Below are positions 19,697-28,987 of a stretch of 64,000 nucleotides of DNA, in pieces. Source of the stretch: Stutzerimonas nitrititolerans (GTDB lineage Bacteria; Pseudomonadota; Gammaproteobacteria; Pseudomonadales; Pseudomonadaceae); NCBI RefSeq assembly GCF_003696285.1, contig NZ_RFFL01000010.1, forward strand, positions 92,513 to 156,512. The letters run 5' to 3'. How positions within the stretch are numbered: position 1 is the first letter of the stretch; every line of letters begins with the position of its first letter. The position numbers and the translations under genes were made by a program. The notes below the pieces were generated by a model that saw nothing but the letters and a program-made list of their open reading frames with translations, was not told where the DNA came from and ran no database searches.

Positions 19697-20577
19697 TGAG
19701 CATCCTGATCAACAAAGACACCAAAGTCATCTGCCAGGGCTTCACTGGCTCGCAAGGTACCTTCCACTCCGAACAGGCGATCGAGTACGGCACCCAGATG
19801 GTCGGCGGCGTGACGCCCGGCAAGGGCGGTACCACCCATCTCGGTCTGCCGGTCTTCAATACCGTGCGCGAAGCGGTGGAGGCCACCGGTGCCGATGCAT
19901 CGGTCATCTACGTGCCGGCTCCCTTCTGCAAGGATTCGATCATCGAGGCGGCGATGAGCGGCATCAAGCTGATCGTCTGCATCACCGAAGGCATCCCGAC
20001 GTTGGATATGCTGGAAGTGAAGATCAAGTGCGACGAACTGGGTGTGCGCCTGATCGGGCCGAACTGCCCGGGCGTGATCACACCTGGCGAGTGCAAGATC
20101 GGCATCCAGCCGGGGCATATCCACCAGCCGGGCAAGGTGGGGATCGTCTCGCGTTCCGGTACCCTGACCTATGAAGCGGTCAAGCAGACCACCGATGCCG
20201 GCTTCGGCCAGTCGACCTGCGTGGGCATCGGTGGCGATCCGATTCCGGGCTCCAGCTTCATCGACATCCTCGCGATGTTCCAGGAAGACCCGCAGACCGA
20301 GGCGATCGTGATGATCGGCGAGATCGGCGGTTCCGCCGAGGAAGAGGCGGCGGCCTACATCAAGGCCAACGTCACCAAGCCGGTGGTGTCCTACATCGCT
20401 GGCGTGACTGCACCGCCCGGTAAGCGTATGGGCCACGCCGGCGCGATCATCTCGGGTGGCAAGGGTACGGCGGATGAGAAGTTCGCTGCGCTGCAGGATG
20501 CCGGGGTGAAAACCGTGCGTTCCCTTGCCGATATCGGCAAGGCGCTGGCCGAGGTGACGGGCTGGGAAACCAAGTAA
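19696..20577 (+). CDS. sucD: Succinyl-CoA synthetase alpha subunit SucD
   Basis: The alpha subunit binds CoA and is phosphorylated during the reaction. The 293-residue chain has the CoA-binding N-terminal domain ([23 protein letters not shown]), the ligase domain with GPNCPG and [13 protein letters not shown], and the phospho-histidine His247 in [10 protein letters not shown]. The length is typical of the alpha subunit. It overlaps sucC by one base and is followed by a repeat and a strong terminator. Confidence 0.98.
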   Translation: MSILINKDTKVICQGFTGSQGTFHSEQAIEYGTQMVGGVTPGKGGTTHLGLPVFNTVREAVEATGADASVIYVPAPFCKDSIIEAAMSGIKLIVCITEGIPTLDMLEVKIKCDELGVRLIGPNCPGVITPGECKIGIQPGHIHQPGKVGIVSRSGTLTYEAVKQTTDAGFGQSTCVGIGGDPIPGSSFIDILAMFQEDPQTEAIVMIGEIGGSAEEEAAAYIKANVTKPVVSYIAGVTAPPGKRMGHAGAIISGGKGTADEKFAALQDAGVKTVRSLADIGKALAEVTGWETK

Positions 20578-20585
20578 GTCCTGGT

Positions 20586-20626
20586 GTTCCGTTTCGTCGC
20601 GGCCGCGGACGAAACGGGAACAGACC
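20586..20626. repeat. GTTCCCGTTTCG-type palindromic repeat, copy 1
   Basis: Inverted arms (TGTTCC-GTTTCGTC and GACGAAACGGGAACA, one base deleted on the left) flank GCGGCCGCG, followed by GACCTTA. The same right arm recurs at 63923-63944; related copies are at 22197, 38824, 53505 and 57671. Confidence 0.8.
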
Positions 20627-20643
20627 TTAGCTGTCCTGCTGTA

Positions 20644-20678
20644 AAAAATGCCAGTCAGGTCTGCTGACTGGCATTTTT
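20644..20678 (+). terminator. Strong intrinsic terminator after sucD
   Basis: A perfect 15-bp stem (20644-20658 with 20664-20678), five-base loop, A-rich left flank and TTTTT on the right. It ends the TCA block; the A-run also allows action from the other side. The rest of the gap to 20878 holds no gene. Confidence 0.92.
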
Positions 20679-20878
20679 GTGTCCGGCGCAGCGTTTCCTG
20701 GCCTGCTCGGGCGGCGCTCACGGCGAGAGCTTGACCGCGTGGTCACCAATTCCGTCGCAAGAAACTCGTCTGAAGCCGGTAATTCCAGTAAGGTGCCACG
20801 TCTTTTTTGCGTGCGCCTCGCGCCGCAAATGAATCGAATAGTCTCGGACGCGCTTGCGTCTTCTGCGGTGGTACTCCA

Positions 20879-22186
20879 ATGACTCGATTGAAAGGCCAGG
20901 ATCTTCTGGCACTTGGTTTCATGACGTTCGCGCTGTTTCTTGGCGCGGGCAACATCATCTTTCCACCTAGCGCCGGTATGGCCGCCGGTGGGCGCATCGT
21001 GCCGGCCTCGATCGGCTTTCTGCTGACCGGAGTGGGCTTGCCGTTGCTCACGGTAGTGGCGCTGGCCCGTGTGGGTGGCGGCATGGATCGTCTGACCGCG
21101 CCGCTGGGCCGTTGGGCGGGTCTGGCGCTAGCTGTCGCCGTCTATCTGGCGATCGGTCCTCTGTTCGCGACACCACGCACCGCAACGGTGTCGTTCGAAA
21201 TGGGGATCGCACCCTTTGCCGGTAATTCGGCGGGTCCGCTGTTCATCTATACCTCGCTGTTCTTCCTGGCGGTCCTGTTGCTGGTACTGAACCCCGGACG
21301 GCTGATCGACCGGGTCGGTAAGTTCATCACGCCGGTGCTGCTGGCGGCATTGCTGGTCCTCGGTTGTGCTGCGCTGTTCGCGCCGGCCGGCGCGATCGGC
21401 GAGACGGCCGAAAGCTATCGCACCAGCCCGCTGCTCAAGGGATTTCTCGACGGTTACCTGACCATGGACGCCCTTGGCGCGCTGGTGTTCGGCATCGTGA
21501 TTGCCACGGCGATCCGTGACCGTGGCGTAACGGAACCGGCATTGGTGACCCGCTATTCGATGATCGCCGGCGTGATCGCCGCGATCGGCCTTTCGCTGGT
21601 GTACCTGGCGCTGTTCTATCTCGGGGCCACCAGCCAGGGCATCGCCGGCGATGCGTCCAATGGTGTGCAGATCCTGACGACTTACGTACAGCATACGTTC
21701 GGCAGCACCGGCAGCCTGTTGCTGGCGGTGGTCATTACGCTGGCCTGCCTGACGACCGCGGTTGGCCTGACGGCGGCCTGTGGTGAGTTTTTCAGTGGCG
21801 TGCTGCCGGTCAGCTATCGCACCGTGGTGGTGGTGTTCACGGCATTCAGCCTGCTGGTATCCAACCAGGGCCTGACCCAGCTGATCAGTGTTTCCGTTCC
21901 CGTACTGGTGGGCCTCTATCCATTGGCGATCGTGCTGGTCGCGCTTAGCCTGCTGGATCGCTTGTGGGTATCGCCGTGTCGCATCTTCGTCCCGACGATG
22001 GCGATCACGCTGATCTTCGGTGTGGTGGACGGTTTCGCCGCCGCGGGCTTCGACCAACTGGTGCCGGAGCTGTTCAAGCAGTTGCCGCTGGCCGCGCAGG
22101 GCATGGGCTGGCTGCTGCCGGTGCTGGTCACGCTGCTGGCCGCGATCATCGCCGACCGGGTGGCAGGCACACGCAAGACAGGTTGA
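20879..22186 (+). CDS. brnQ: Branched-chain amino acid carrier BrnQ/BraB
   Basis: Sodium- or proton-coupled LIVCS transporter for leucine, isoleucine and valine in the inner membrane. The 435 residues begin MTRLKGQDLLALGFMTFALFLGAGNIIFPP, the family signature, and have about twelve transmembrane helices. Further marks are the conserved PLFATPRTATVSFEMGI loop and GYLTMDALGALVFG. I chose the ATG at 20879, which gives the normal family length; an in-frame ATG at 20807 would add 24 untypical residues. It is a single-gene unit. I saw no leader peptide or other obvious regulatory element. Confidence 0.93.
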   Translation: MTRLKGQDLLALGFMTFALFLGAGNIIFPPSAGMAAGGRIVPASIGFLLTGVGLPLLTVVALARVGGGMDRLTAPLGRWAGLALAVAVYLAIGPLFATPRTATVSFEMGIAPFAGNSAGPLFIYTSLFFLAVLLLVLNPGRLIDRVGKFITPVLLAALLVLGCAALFAPAGAIGETAESYRTSPLLKGFLDGYLTMDALGALVFGIVIATAIRDRGVTEPALVTRYSMIAGVIAAIGLSLVYLALFYLGATSQGIAGDASNGVQILTTYVQHTFGSTGSLLLAVVITLACLTTAVGLTAACGEFFSGVLPVSYRTVVVVFTAFSLLVSNQGLTQLISVSVPVLVGLYPLAIVLVALSLLDRLWVSPCRIFVPTMAITLIFGVVDGFAAAGFDQLVPELFKQLPLAAQGMGWLLPVLVTLLAAIIADRVAGTRKTG

Positions 22187-22194
22187 GCCTGGGG

Positions 22195-22231
22195 TCCGTT
22201 GCCGTTTCGCCGCGAACGAAACGGCAACGAA
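22195..22231. repeat. GTTCCCGTTTCG-type palindromic repeat, copy 2
   Basis: CGTTGCCGTTTCG (22197-22209) and CGAAACGGCAACG (22217-22229) pair perfectly around CCGCGAA, just after brnQ. It is a GTTGCC variant of the family seen at 20586 and 63821. Confidence 0.75.
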
Positions 22232-22256
22232 GCCGAAAGTTTGCAACTGGCGGGCC

Positions 22257-22287
22257 TCGACAGCCTGGCGAGCGTGCTGGCTATAAT
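22257..22287 (+). promoter_or_regulatory. Probable promoter of the DUF599 gene
   Basis: TATAAT at 22282-22287 is preceded at a 19-base spacing by TCGACA (22257-22262). The perfect -10 lies 27 bases before the start codon, which fits a short leader. Confidence 0.55.
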
Positions 22288-22313
22288 GCGGCGCAGTGTC
22301 GGAGGGAGGCCCG

Positions 22314-23039
22314 ATGTCTATTCCTGACCATTTGCTGCCGCATCTGATTGCCGTCGTCTGGTTCGTTTTCTGCTGGGTGGGTTACACCCGTTATGCCATC
22401 TGGCGCGGTCGTGATACGGCCTGCCTGGCCAGCGTGCTGCATCTCTACCGCAAGGATTGGATGCGGCGTCTAATGTTGCGTGACAACCGCATCGCCGATG
22501 CCAACGTGATCGGCAATCTCGAGCGCAATGCTTCCTTCTTCGCCTCCAGCACATTGATCATCCTCGCCGGTATCCTCACCGCGCTGGGGGCTTCGGATCG
22601 CGCGGTGTCGCTGCTGGCCGATCTGCCGTTTGCCCAGCCGGTCAGCCGGGGCCTGTCAGAGATAAAGCTGCTCGGCCTCGCCGTGGTGTTCGTCTATGCC
22701 TTCTTCACCTTCAGCTGGTGCATGCGCCAGTACAACTTCGCGGCCGTGCTGGTGGCTTCCGCGCCGGCGGTGGGTGAGCCCAATGTCAGCGACCAGCAGC
22801 GCAAGTCCTTCGCCGAGCGTGGGGCACGGGTCATGTCGATGGCGGCCAACCAGTTCAACTTCGGCCTGCGCGCCTATTACTTCGGCATGGCGACGCTGTC
22901 CTGGTTCATCAATCCCTGGGTCTTCATGCTGGTGACGGCGGGCGTCGTGCTGATCCTGTACCGTCGCGAATTCCACTCTGACGTGCTCAAGGTAATGGTA
23001 TTCACGCCAACCTTGCCGAGCGAACTGCCCAGGGAATAG
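22314..23039 (+). CDS. DUF599 family membrane protein
   Basis: A 241-residue inner-membrane protein of the DUF599 family (unknown function). It has four to five hydrophobic segments, near residues 6-24, 76-96, 120-142, 195-215 and perhaps a shorter one. It carries the family stretch LRDNRIADANVIGNLERNASFFASSTLIILAG-type region (LRDNRIADANVIGNL then NASFFASSTL) and the late SMAANQFNFGLRAYYFG segment. A strong GGAGGGAGG ribosome site precedes the ATG at 22314; an upstream in-frame start at 22296 is less likely. Nothing around it defines a pathway. Confidence 0.88.
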   Translation: MSIPDHLLPHLIAVVWFVFCWVGYTRYAIWRGRDTACLASVLHLYRKDWMRRLMLRDNRIADANVIGNLERNASFFASSTLIILAGILTALGASDRAVSLLADLPFAQPVSRGLSEIKLLGLAVVFVYAFFTFSWCMRQYNFAAVLVASAPAVGEPNVSDQQRKSFAERGARVMSMAANQFNFGLRAYYFGMATLSWFINPWVFMLVTAGVVLILYRREFHSDVLKVMVFTPTLPSELPRE

Positions 23040-23095
23040 GTTGCTCCGCCGCGAGGCGTTACCATGCCCGGCTTGTTCGATTGTCGAGAGTTCGC

Positions 23096-23554
23096 ATGAG
23101 CGACCCCGTTATTCTGGAACGTACCCAGCACTTCCTGTCCTTCCTGCGCCACTGCCAGGTACTGGGCATGCGTGTCGAACAGGCCGATCGAAAAGGCCTG
23201 ACGCTGCGCCTGCCTTACAGCGACAAGATTGTCAGCGACCCCGAAACCCGGATCATCCATGGCGGCGCCATCACCACCCTGATGGATACCACCTGCGGCA
23301 TATCCACGGCTTGCGCGCTGCCCGAACTGGAAATCTGTCCGACGCTGGACCTGCGTATCGACTACATGCATCCCGCCGAGCCGGACCATGACGTGTTCGG
23401 TTTCGCCGAGTGCTACCGGGTCACGCCGACCGTTATCTTCACTCGCGGCGTGGCCTATCAGCGCGACATCAACGAGCCCATCGCCCACGTCGTCGGTGCC
23501 TTCATGCGCATGGGCAAGGGTGTGGTGACGGGCGAGCGGGGCGCATCCAGATGA
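23096..23554 (+). CDS. PaaI-type hotdog thioesterase (first of two)
   Basis: A 152-residue hotdog-fold protein of the PaaI/YbgC acyl-CoA thioesterase class. It has the central helix motif IIHGGAITTLMDTTCGIST, followed by the strand LDLRIDYMHPA, both typical of the PaaI subfamily where the HGG and Asp belong to the active site. The acyl substrate is unknown. The ATG at 23096 is preceded by GAGAG. Its stop overlaps the start of the next hotdog gene by 4 bases (ATGA), so the two are coupled and may form a hetero-oligomer (inference). Confidence 0.88.
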   Translation: MSDPVILERTQHFLSFLRHCQVLGMRVEQADRKGLTLRLPYSDKIVSDPETRIIHGGAITTLMDTTCGISTACALPELEICPTLDLRIDYMHPAEPDHDVFGFAECYRVTPTVIFTRGVAYQRDINEPIAHVVGAFMRMGKGVVTGERGASR

Positions 23555-23997
23555 GTAACAGAAATCTCAACGAATGGGTGCGCCAGGCCCATGAAAGCAA
23601 CAACTACGATCCGCTGCTGCAGATGGTGCCCTACGCCAGGCTGATCGGTATCCAGTGCCTGCGCCTGGGTGACGAGATGGTGTTCCGCCTGCCCAGCAAC
23701 CAGGACAACATCGGCAATCCCACCTTGCCGGCGCTGCATGGCGGGGTCATCGCCGGCTTCATGGAACACGCGGCGATGTTGCATCTGCTGATGTTCATGG
23801 GCAGTCCACATTTGCCCAAAATCATCGACTTCTCGATAGATTATCTTCGTGCCGGTCTTTATCGTGACACCTTCGCTGCCTGCCAGGTGTGGCGTCAGGG
23901 TCGCCGTGTCGCCAACGTCGCCGTCACTGCCTGGCAGACGAATCAGGCCGAACCCATCGCTACCGCTCGCTGCCATTTCAAGGTGGACGAGCCCTGA
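23551..23997 (+). CDS. PaaI-type hotdog thioesterase (second of two)
   Basis: A 148-residue hotdog-fold protein, distinct from its upstream partner. The helix motif is LHGGVIAGFMEHAAMLHLL and the following strand IDFSIDYLRAGL. The acidic residue of the central helix is Glu here (MEHAA) where the upstream protein has Asp (MDTTC), so the two may differ in activity. It starts inside the stop codon of the first thioesterase (ATGA overlap), which implies translation coupling and a joint role. The substrate is unknown. Confidence 0.87.
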   Translation: MSNRNLNEWVRQAHESNNYDPLLQMVPYARLIGIQCLRLGDEMVFRLPSNQDNIGNPTLPALHGGVIAGFMEHAAMLHLLMFMGSPHLPKIIDFSIDYLRAGLYRDTFAACQVWRQGRRVANVAVTAWQTNQAEPIATARCHFKVDEP

Positions 23998-24026
23998 AGC
24001 GGTGGGCGATGTTTCAAGGAACTTGG

Positions 24027-25271
24027 ATGGATGCGTTGCTGATACTCGGCGGCTTGCTGCTGATCGTGCTGGGGGCTGTCTGGCTGGTGGCGCTGGCTTT
24101 CGGTACCAGCCTGTTCTGGGGCGTCGGGGTACTGGCGCTGCCGCCCGTCTCGCTGCTGTTCGTGTTTCGCCACTGGACAACGGCGCGCAGGGCGCTGTTG
24201 CTGAGCAGCCTGGGGTTCATTCCGCTGGTGGCGGGTTTCACCCTGCTGGCGAGCCAGAATCCCGAACGACTGGCGGCGATCATCAGCCTCGAATGGCTGC
24301 ACGAGAAGAGCGACGATCAGGTTCGACTGGCAATGGATGTACGTGGGCGCCTCGATGGCCGTCCGTTCAGTCCGCACCAGGGCGAGTTCATCAATGGCGT
24401 GCTGACGCTGCGTGAGGGTAGCGACTTCTTCGCCAACCAGGCCGTCAGCATTCGCCTGCCGCTCTCTGGCGATGGGCCGCTGCGCCTCGATGTGCTGCCT
24501 CAGGATACCGGCTCGCTTCCTGAGGTCGAAATCAGCTGGATGCAGCCCGAACAGGAGCTCCCCGAGGCCCGGCGCCTGTCCCATGGCTACACCCTGCATC
24601 TGGATCTGCAGCCGGTGCCGCCGAACAAGCTCGCCGGGGATTTTCATCTGGTACTGCCGCCTCGTTACAACACCAATCTCAGCGGTCGGGTAGAGCTCTA
24701 CACCGACGACTTGCGTTATCGGGCCGGAGCGGTGGATACCCGCCATGACTCCCAGGCCACACTGGAACATGTGGCCACGGATTATCTGCAGCGTCGACAT
24801 GCTACGCGACAGGTACAGCTCGAGTCCTTTCCGGCGGTGAGATTCCCTGCGACGTCCTTGCTGGCGACCATACAGGCCCGTGTGGATGGTCAGCAGCAGA
24901 CCTACGAACTGCCGCTTGGCAAGGGGGCTCAAGGCTGGGCGGTGGCTGGCGATGAATACCCGCCGCTACCCGCCGAGCCCGAGCCGGTGGCTCCGCAGAT
25001 CTCGACCCGAGCCGAAGAAGCGCCGGCTCCCACGCCGCGACTCGACCGGCGACAGCGTTTCTCCATGGAGCGTCTGCTGCGCGATCCTTCTGCCTATCGG
25101 AATCTCATGGTGCGCGCGCGTACCGAGCGGGGCGGCCTGGCCGAGGGACGTTTCCTCGGTATCGACCAGGATGGCAACCTGAACATTCGCCGGGTGATCA
25201 ACGGACCTGGCGAGGCGCTTTACAACCTGGCGCCGGCGGAGATCGCCTCGCTCGAATTGCTGGAGCCCTGA
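24027..25271 (+). CDS. Membrane-anchored protein of unknown function
   Basis: A protein of about 414 residues that I do not assign to a named family. Two transmembrane helices lie at the N-terminus (about 2-28 and 30-80, the latter probably split into two). A long periplasmic-type beta-rich region follows, rich in polar strands (for example LAMDVRGRLDG, YNTNLSGRVELYTDDLRY). Near residue 315 there is a Pro/Glu/Ala-rich linker, then a C-terminal segment (MVRARTERGGLAEGRFLGIDQDG) resembling a small SH3-like beta barrel. AAGGA six bases upstream supports the ATG at 24027; an ATG at 24009 would add six residues. It sits between the thioesterases and htpG. Confidence 0.75.
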   Translation: MDALLILGGLLLIVLGAVWLVALAFGTSLFWGVGVLALPPVSLLFVFRHWTTARRALLLSSLGFIPLVAGFTLLASQNPERLAAIISLEWLHEKSDDQVRLAMDVRGRLDGRPFSPHQGEFINGVLTLREGSDFFANQAVSIRLPLSGDGPLRLDVLPQDTGSLPEVEISWMQPEQELPEARRLSHGYTLHLDLQPVPPNKLAGDFHLVLPPRYNTNLSGRVELYTDDLRYRAGAVDTRHDSQATLEHVATDYLQRRHATRQVQLESFPAVRFPATSLLATIQARVDGQQQTYELPLGKGAQGWAVAGDEYPPLPAEPEPVAPQISTRAEEAPAPTPRLDRRQRFSMERLLRDPSAYRNLMVRARTERGGLAEGRFLGIDQDGNLNIRRVINGPGEALYNLAPAEIASLELLEP

Positions 25272-25304
25272 GTGCAGCGCTCCGGCGCTGCGCGACTCTG
25301 CAGT

Positions 25305-25332
25305 CTTGAAATCCTCTCGTCTGCCCCCATCT
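25305..25332 (+). promoter_or_regulatory. Sigma-32 (RpoH) heat-shock promoter of htpG
   Basis: CTTGAAA at 25305-25311, a 13-base spacer, and CCCCATCT at 25325-25332 match the RpoH consensus (CTTGAAA-N13 to 17-CCCCATNT) without a mismatch. It lies about 57 bases before the htpG start. Confidence 0.92.
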
Positions 25333-25388
25333 GGCTGTCATCGCCGCGATCGCGGTCCGTGCCATTGACGATGTGGAGTTCGTAGACG

Positions 25389-27296
25389 ATGAGTGTGGAA
25401 ACTCAAAACAAAGAAACCCTGGGCTTCCAGACCGAAGTGAAGCAACTGCTTCACCTGATGATCCATTCGCTGTACTCGAACAAGGAAATCTTCCTTCGTG
25501 AGCTGATCTCCAACGCTTCCGACGCTGCCGACAAGCTGCGCTTCGAGGCGTTGGCTAAACCCGAATTGCTCGAAGGTGCCAGCGACCTGCGGATTCGCGT
25601 CAGCTACGACAAGGACGCCAAGACCGTTACCCTCGATGACAACGGCATCGGCATGAACCGCGACGACGTGGTGACCCACTTGGGCACCATCGCCAAGTCC
25701 GGCACCGCCGATTTCATGAAGCACCTGACCGGCGACCAGAAGAAGGATTCGCACCTGATCGGCCAGTTCGGTGTCGGCTTCTACTCGGCGTTCATCGTTG
25801 CCGACCAGGTGGAAGTCTTCAGCCGCCGCGCCGGTACGCCGGCGGAAGAGGGCGTCTACTGGTCCTCGAAGGGCGAGGGTGAATTCGAGGTTGCCACCGT
25901 CGAGAAGGCTGAGCGCGGCACCCGTATCGTCCTGCATCTGAAGGCTGGCGAAGAAGAGTTCGCCGACGGCTGGCGCCTGCGCAACGTTATCAAGAAGTAC
26001 TCCGACCATATCGCGCTGCCCATCGAGTTGCCCAAGGAATTCCATGGCGAGGAGGAAGACAAGCCCGCCGAGCCTGAGTGGGAAACGGTCAACCGCGCCA
26101 GCGCGCTCTGGACCCGTCCGCGCACAGAGGTGAAGGACGAGGAATACCAGGAGTTCTACAAGCACGTTGCCCACGACTTCGAGAACCCGCTGGCCTGGAG
26201 CCACAACAAGGTCGAAGGCAAGCTGGAATACACCTCCTTGCTCTACGTGCCGGGCCGCGCACCGTTCGACCTGTACCAGCGCGAAGCGCCCAAGGGCCTC
26301 AAGCTCTATGTGCAGCGCGTGTTCATCATGGACCAGGCCGATGAGTTCCTGCCGCTGTACCTGCGCTTCATCAAGGGCGTCGTCGATTCCAACGACCTGT
26401 CGCTGAACGTCTCGCGCGAGATCCTGCAGAAGGACCCGGTGATCGACTCCATGAAGTCGGCACTGACCAAGCGCGTGCTGGACATGCTGGAGAAGCTGGC
26501 GAAGAACGAGCCCGAGCAGTACGCCTCCTTCTGGAAGCAGTTCGGCCAGGTGCTCAAGGAAGGTCCCGCCGAAGACTTCGCCAACAAGGAGAAGATCGCC
26601 AGCCTGCTGCGCTTTGCCTCCACCCAGGATGCCTCCGGCGAGCAGACGGTTTCGCTGGCCGATTACCTGGGCCGCGTGAAGGACGGCCAGGACAAGATCT
26701 ACTTCCTCACCGGCGAGTCCTACGCCCAGGTCAAGAACAGCCCGCACCTGGAAGTCTTCCGCAAGAAGGGCATCGAAGTGCTGCTGCTCACCGATCGCAT
26801 CGACGAGTGGCTGATGAGCTACCTGACCGAGTTCGACGGCAAGCAGTTCGTCGACGTGGCGCGTGGCGACCTGGATCTCGGCAAGCTGGATTCGGAAGAG
26901 GACAAGAAGGCCCAGGAAGAAATCGCCAAGGCGAAGGAAGGCCTGGTGGAGCGCCTCAAGGGAGCACTGGGTGACGCAGTGGCCGAGGTGCGGGTTTCCC
27001 ATCGCCTCACCGACTCCCCTGCGATCCTCGCCATCGGCGAGCAGGACCTTGGACTGCAGATGCGCCAGATCCTCGAAGCCAGCGGGCAGAAGGTGCCGGA
27101 GTCCAAGCCGATCTTCGAGATCAACCCGCAGCATCCGCTGGTCGAGAAGCTGGATGCCGAGCCGGACGAAGACCGCTTCGCCGACCTCTCGCACATCCTC
27201 TTCGACCAGGCGGCGCTGGCGGCGGGCGACAGCCTCAAGGATCCGGCGGCCTATGTGCAGCGTCTGAACAAGCTGCTGGTGGAACTCTCCGCCTAA
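25389..27296 (+). CDS. htpG: Chaperone HtpG (bacterial Hsp90)
   Basis: ATP-dependent cytosolic chaperone. The 635-residue protein has the GHKL ATPase domain (1-225) with [23 protein letters not shown], the GTIAKSGT lid and [11 protein letters not shown]. The middle domain (about 235-500) has the catalytic-loop stretch NVSREILQ, and the C-terminal dimerisation domain ends NKLLVELSA. Length matches other Pseudomonas HtpG. The gene stands behind a textbook RpoH promoter and has its own terminator, so heat-shock control as a single unit is expected. Confidence 0.98.
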   Translation: MSVETQNKETLGFQTEVKQLLHLMIHSLYSNKEIFLRELISNASDAADKLRFEALAKPELLEGASDLRIRVSYDKDAKTVTLDDNGIGMNRDDVVTHLGTIAKSGTADFMKHLTGDQKKDSHLIGQFGVGFYSAFIVADQVEVFSRRAGTPAEEGVYWSSKGEGEFEVATVEKAERGTRIVLHLKAGEEEFADGWRLRNVIKKYSDHIALPIELPKEFHGEEEDKPAEPEWETVNRASALWTRPRTEVKDEEYQEFYKHVAHDFENPLAWSHNKVEGKLEYTSLLYVPGRAPFDLYQREAPKGLKLYVQRVFIMDQADEFLPLYLRFIKGVVDSNDLSLNVSREILQKDPVIDSMKSALTKRVLDMLEKLAKNEPEQYASFWKQFGQVLKEGPAEDFANKEKIASLLRFASTQDASGEQTVSLADYLGRVKDGQDKIYFLTGESYAQVKNSPHLEVFRKKGIEVLLLTDRIDEWLMSYLTEFDGKQFVDVARGDLDLGKLDSEEDKKAQEEIAKAKEGLVERLKGALGDAVAEVRVSHRLTDSPAILAIGEQDLGLQMRQILEASGQKVPESKPIFEINPQHPLVEKLDAEPDEDRFADLSHILFDQAALAAGDSLKDPAAYVQRLNKLLVELSA

Positions 27297-27322
27297 GCTC
27301 CGGCAGACGTAGCGAACTGAAG

Positions 27323-27358
27323 ACACCGCTTTTCCTCACAAGGGAAAGCGGTGTTTTT
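27323..27358 (+). terminator. Intrinsic terminator after htpG
   Basis: ACACCGCTTT (27323-27332) pairs with AAAGCGGTGT (27345-27354), extended inside by CC/GG, and is followed by TTTTT overlapping the stem end. Confidence 0.88.
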
Positions 27359-27399
27359 CATTGCGCGCGAGTCTACCCGAATGGGTCGTCGGTCCCGGT

Positions 27400-27665
27400 C
27401 AGCATACAAAGCTTCGCGCCGAGGGCGGCCCTTCCACGGCTTGCACCATGCCAGCTGTCGAGAGTGATCGTGCCCATGCTCCTGCGTGGGTACGCGGCGT
27501 GCGATGCTCCGTCGCTGGGCGCAGAGCGCTGGGGTTGGGGTTCCCACGCGGGAGCATGGGAACCATCAGATCCTTGTGTGGGCGCGCCCTCGCGGCGAAA
27601 GCAGATGTCAGCCTGCCAGAAATGCCCGAAGCCTCGCCCCGAGGGCGGGGCTCCCACGATCAGAG
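27400..27665. repeat. Cluster of REP-like palindromes
   Basis: The 27359-27741 gap has no credible gene. It contains an inverted copy of the AAGCTTCGCGCCGAGGGCGGCCC motif (27409-27431), a CCCACGCGGGAGCATGGG-type palindrome near 27540-27560, a CCCTCGCGGCGAAAGC copy near 27586, and GCCCCGAGGGCGGGGC at 27637-27652. The same motifs occur at 5640-5793 and 36098-36237. Confidence 0.7.
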
Positions 27666-27741
27666 CCTGCACGCCTTTCCTCCGGCGCCCCCCTGCCATT
27701 TCCAGTAGAATGTCCGTTTTGCTTGTCACCGGGAGCCGGCC

Positions 27742-28020
27742 ATGTCGTCCTATATCGAAGCCATCGAAAACATCACCCCCGAAATCTATGAAAACCTCAA
27801 GACTGCCGTCGAGCTGGGCAAGTGGGGCGATGGGCGCAAATTGACCGCCGAGCAGAAGGAAACCTGCCTGGCCGCCATGATCGCCTGGGAAATGCAGAAC
27901 CTGCCGGAAGAGCAACGCACGGGCTACATGGGTGGCCAGGAGTGCGGCTCCAAGAGCAAGAAGAACCAGGCACCCATCGACACCAGCCTGTTCGCTCCCG
28001 CTTCGGGAACTCGTCATTGA
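27742..28020 (+). CDS. DUF1315 (YeaC-like) protein
   Basis: A 92-residue cytoplasmic protein of the DUF1315/YeaC family, of unknown function. The signature is EIYENLKTAVELGKWGDGRKLTAEQKETCL, which aligns along its length with E. coli YeaC. A polar Lys/Ser-rich tail follows (GGQECGSKSKKNQAP). The TGA overlaps the next ATG by one base, so translation is coupled to the DUF2797 gene. Confidence 0.9.
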   Translation: MSSYIEAIENITPEIYENLKTAVELGKWGDGRKLTAEQKETCLAAMIAWEMQNLPEEQRTGYMGGQECGSKSKKNQAPIDTSLFAPASGTRH

Positions 28021-28853
28021 TGCTTGAGTTGGGACGTGGCGCGCTGAGCAAGATGTCGGTGCAGCTGGGTGCGCCGGCACAGTATTTCTTCCGCCTGGAC
28101 GATGCGCTGGTGCCGGTCAATCCGCTGATCGGCAAGACCCTGCGCCTGGAATACCTGGGTGCCATCCATTGCACGCATTGCGGGCGCAAGACCAACAAGA
28201 GTTTCAGCCAGGGATATTGCTATCCCTGCTTCAAGAAATTGCCGCAGTGCGACCTGTGCATCGTCAGCCCCGAGAGATGCCATCACGAGCTGGGCACCTG
28301 CCGTGATCCGCAGTGGGGCATGGACTTCTGCATGACGGACCATGTGGTCTATCTGGCCAATTCATCCGGCATCAAGGTGGGCATCACCCGCGCCACGCAG
28401 TTGCCGACACGTTGGCTGGATCAGGGCGCGAGCCAGGCGTTGCCGATCATGCGGGTCGCCACTCGCCAGCAGTCGGGCATGGTCGAAGACCTGCTGCGCA
28501 GTCAAGTCGCCGACCGCACGAACTGGCGCGCGCTGCTCAAGGGCGACGCAGACCCCATCGACCTGATACAGACCCGCGAAGATATTTTCGATACCTGTGC
28601 GGACGGCTTGCGAGCGCTCCAGCAGCGCTTCGGCTTGCAGGCGATCCAGCCGGTGGCCGACGCGGAAGTCGTCGAGATCCGCTATCCGGTCGAGGCGTAC
28701 CCGACCAAGATCGTCAGCCTGGACCTGGAAAAGACGCCGGTGATCGAAGGCACGCTCAAGGGCATCAAGGGTCAATATCTGATTCTCGATACCGGCGTGA
28801 TCAACATCCGCAAGTTCACGGCCTATCAGATAGCCGCAAGCTGCATGCAATGA
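28020..28853 (+). CDS. DUF2797 zinc-finger-like protein
   Basis: A 277-residue protein of the DUF2797 family, unknown function. The N-terminal half carries a cysteine set suited to zinc: CTHCGRKTNKSFSQGYCYPC, then LPQCDLC, SPERCHHELGTC and DFC. The middle has VVYLANSSGIKVGITR, which recalls the core of GIY-YIG nucleases (a -YLANS- and -KVGITR- pair), and is followed by LPTRWLDQGA. A nucleic-acid role is therefore possible but unproved. It is coupled to the upstream DUF1315 gene; both are common side by side in Pseudomonas. Confidence 0.88.
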   Translation: MLELGRGALSKMSVQLGAPAQYFFRLDDALVPVNPLIGKTLRLEYLGAIHCTHCGRKTNKSFSQGYCYPCFKKLPQCDLCIVSPERCHHELGTCRDPQWGMDFCMTDHVVYLANSSGIKVGITRATQLPTRWLDQGASQALPIMRVATRQQSGMVEDLLRSQVADRTNWRALLKGDADPIDLIQTREDIFDTCADGLRALQQRFGLQAIQPVADAEVVEIRYPVEAYPTKIVSLDLEKTPVIEGTLKGIKGQYLILDTGVINIRKFTAYQIAASCMQ

Positions 28854-28987
28854 GCTTGATCAGGCCCCCAGCTGTGGGTCACTCTTCAGCGATCCGCCGC
28901 AGCCAGCAGTAGGCGACTCAGCTACTGTCCCCGAACAACCTGCAGCTCGAGCCCGTCGCTTCGAGCTGCCTCGAAGAGGCCCGCCAG

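Noticed and set aside
20578..20878. Possible leader peptide or riboswitch before brnQ
   Set aside because: I found only the dispersed repeat and the sucD terminator; no Leu/Ile/Val-rich leader frame and no alternative hairpins before the start.
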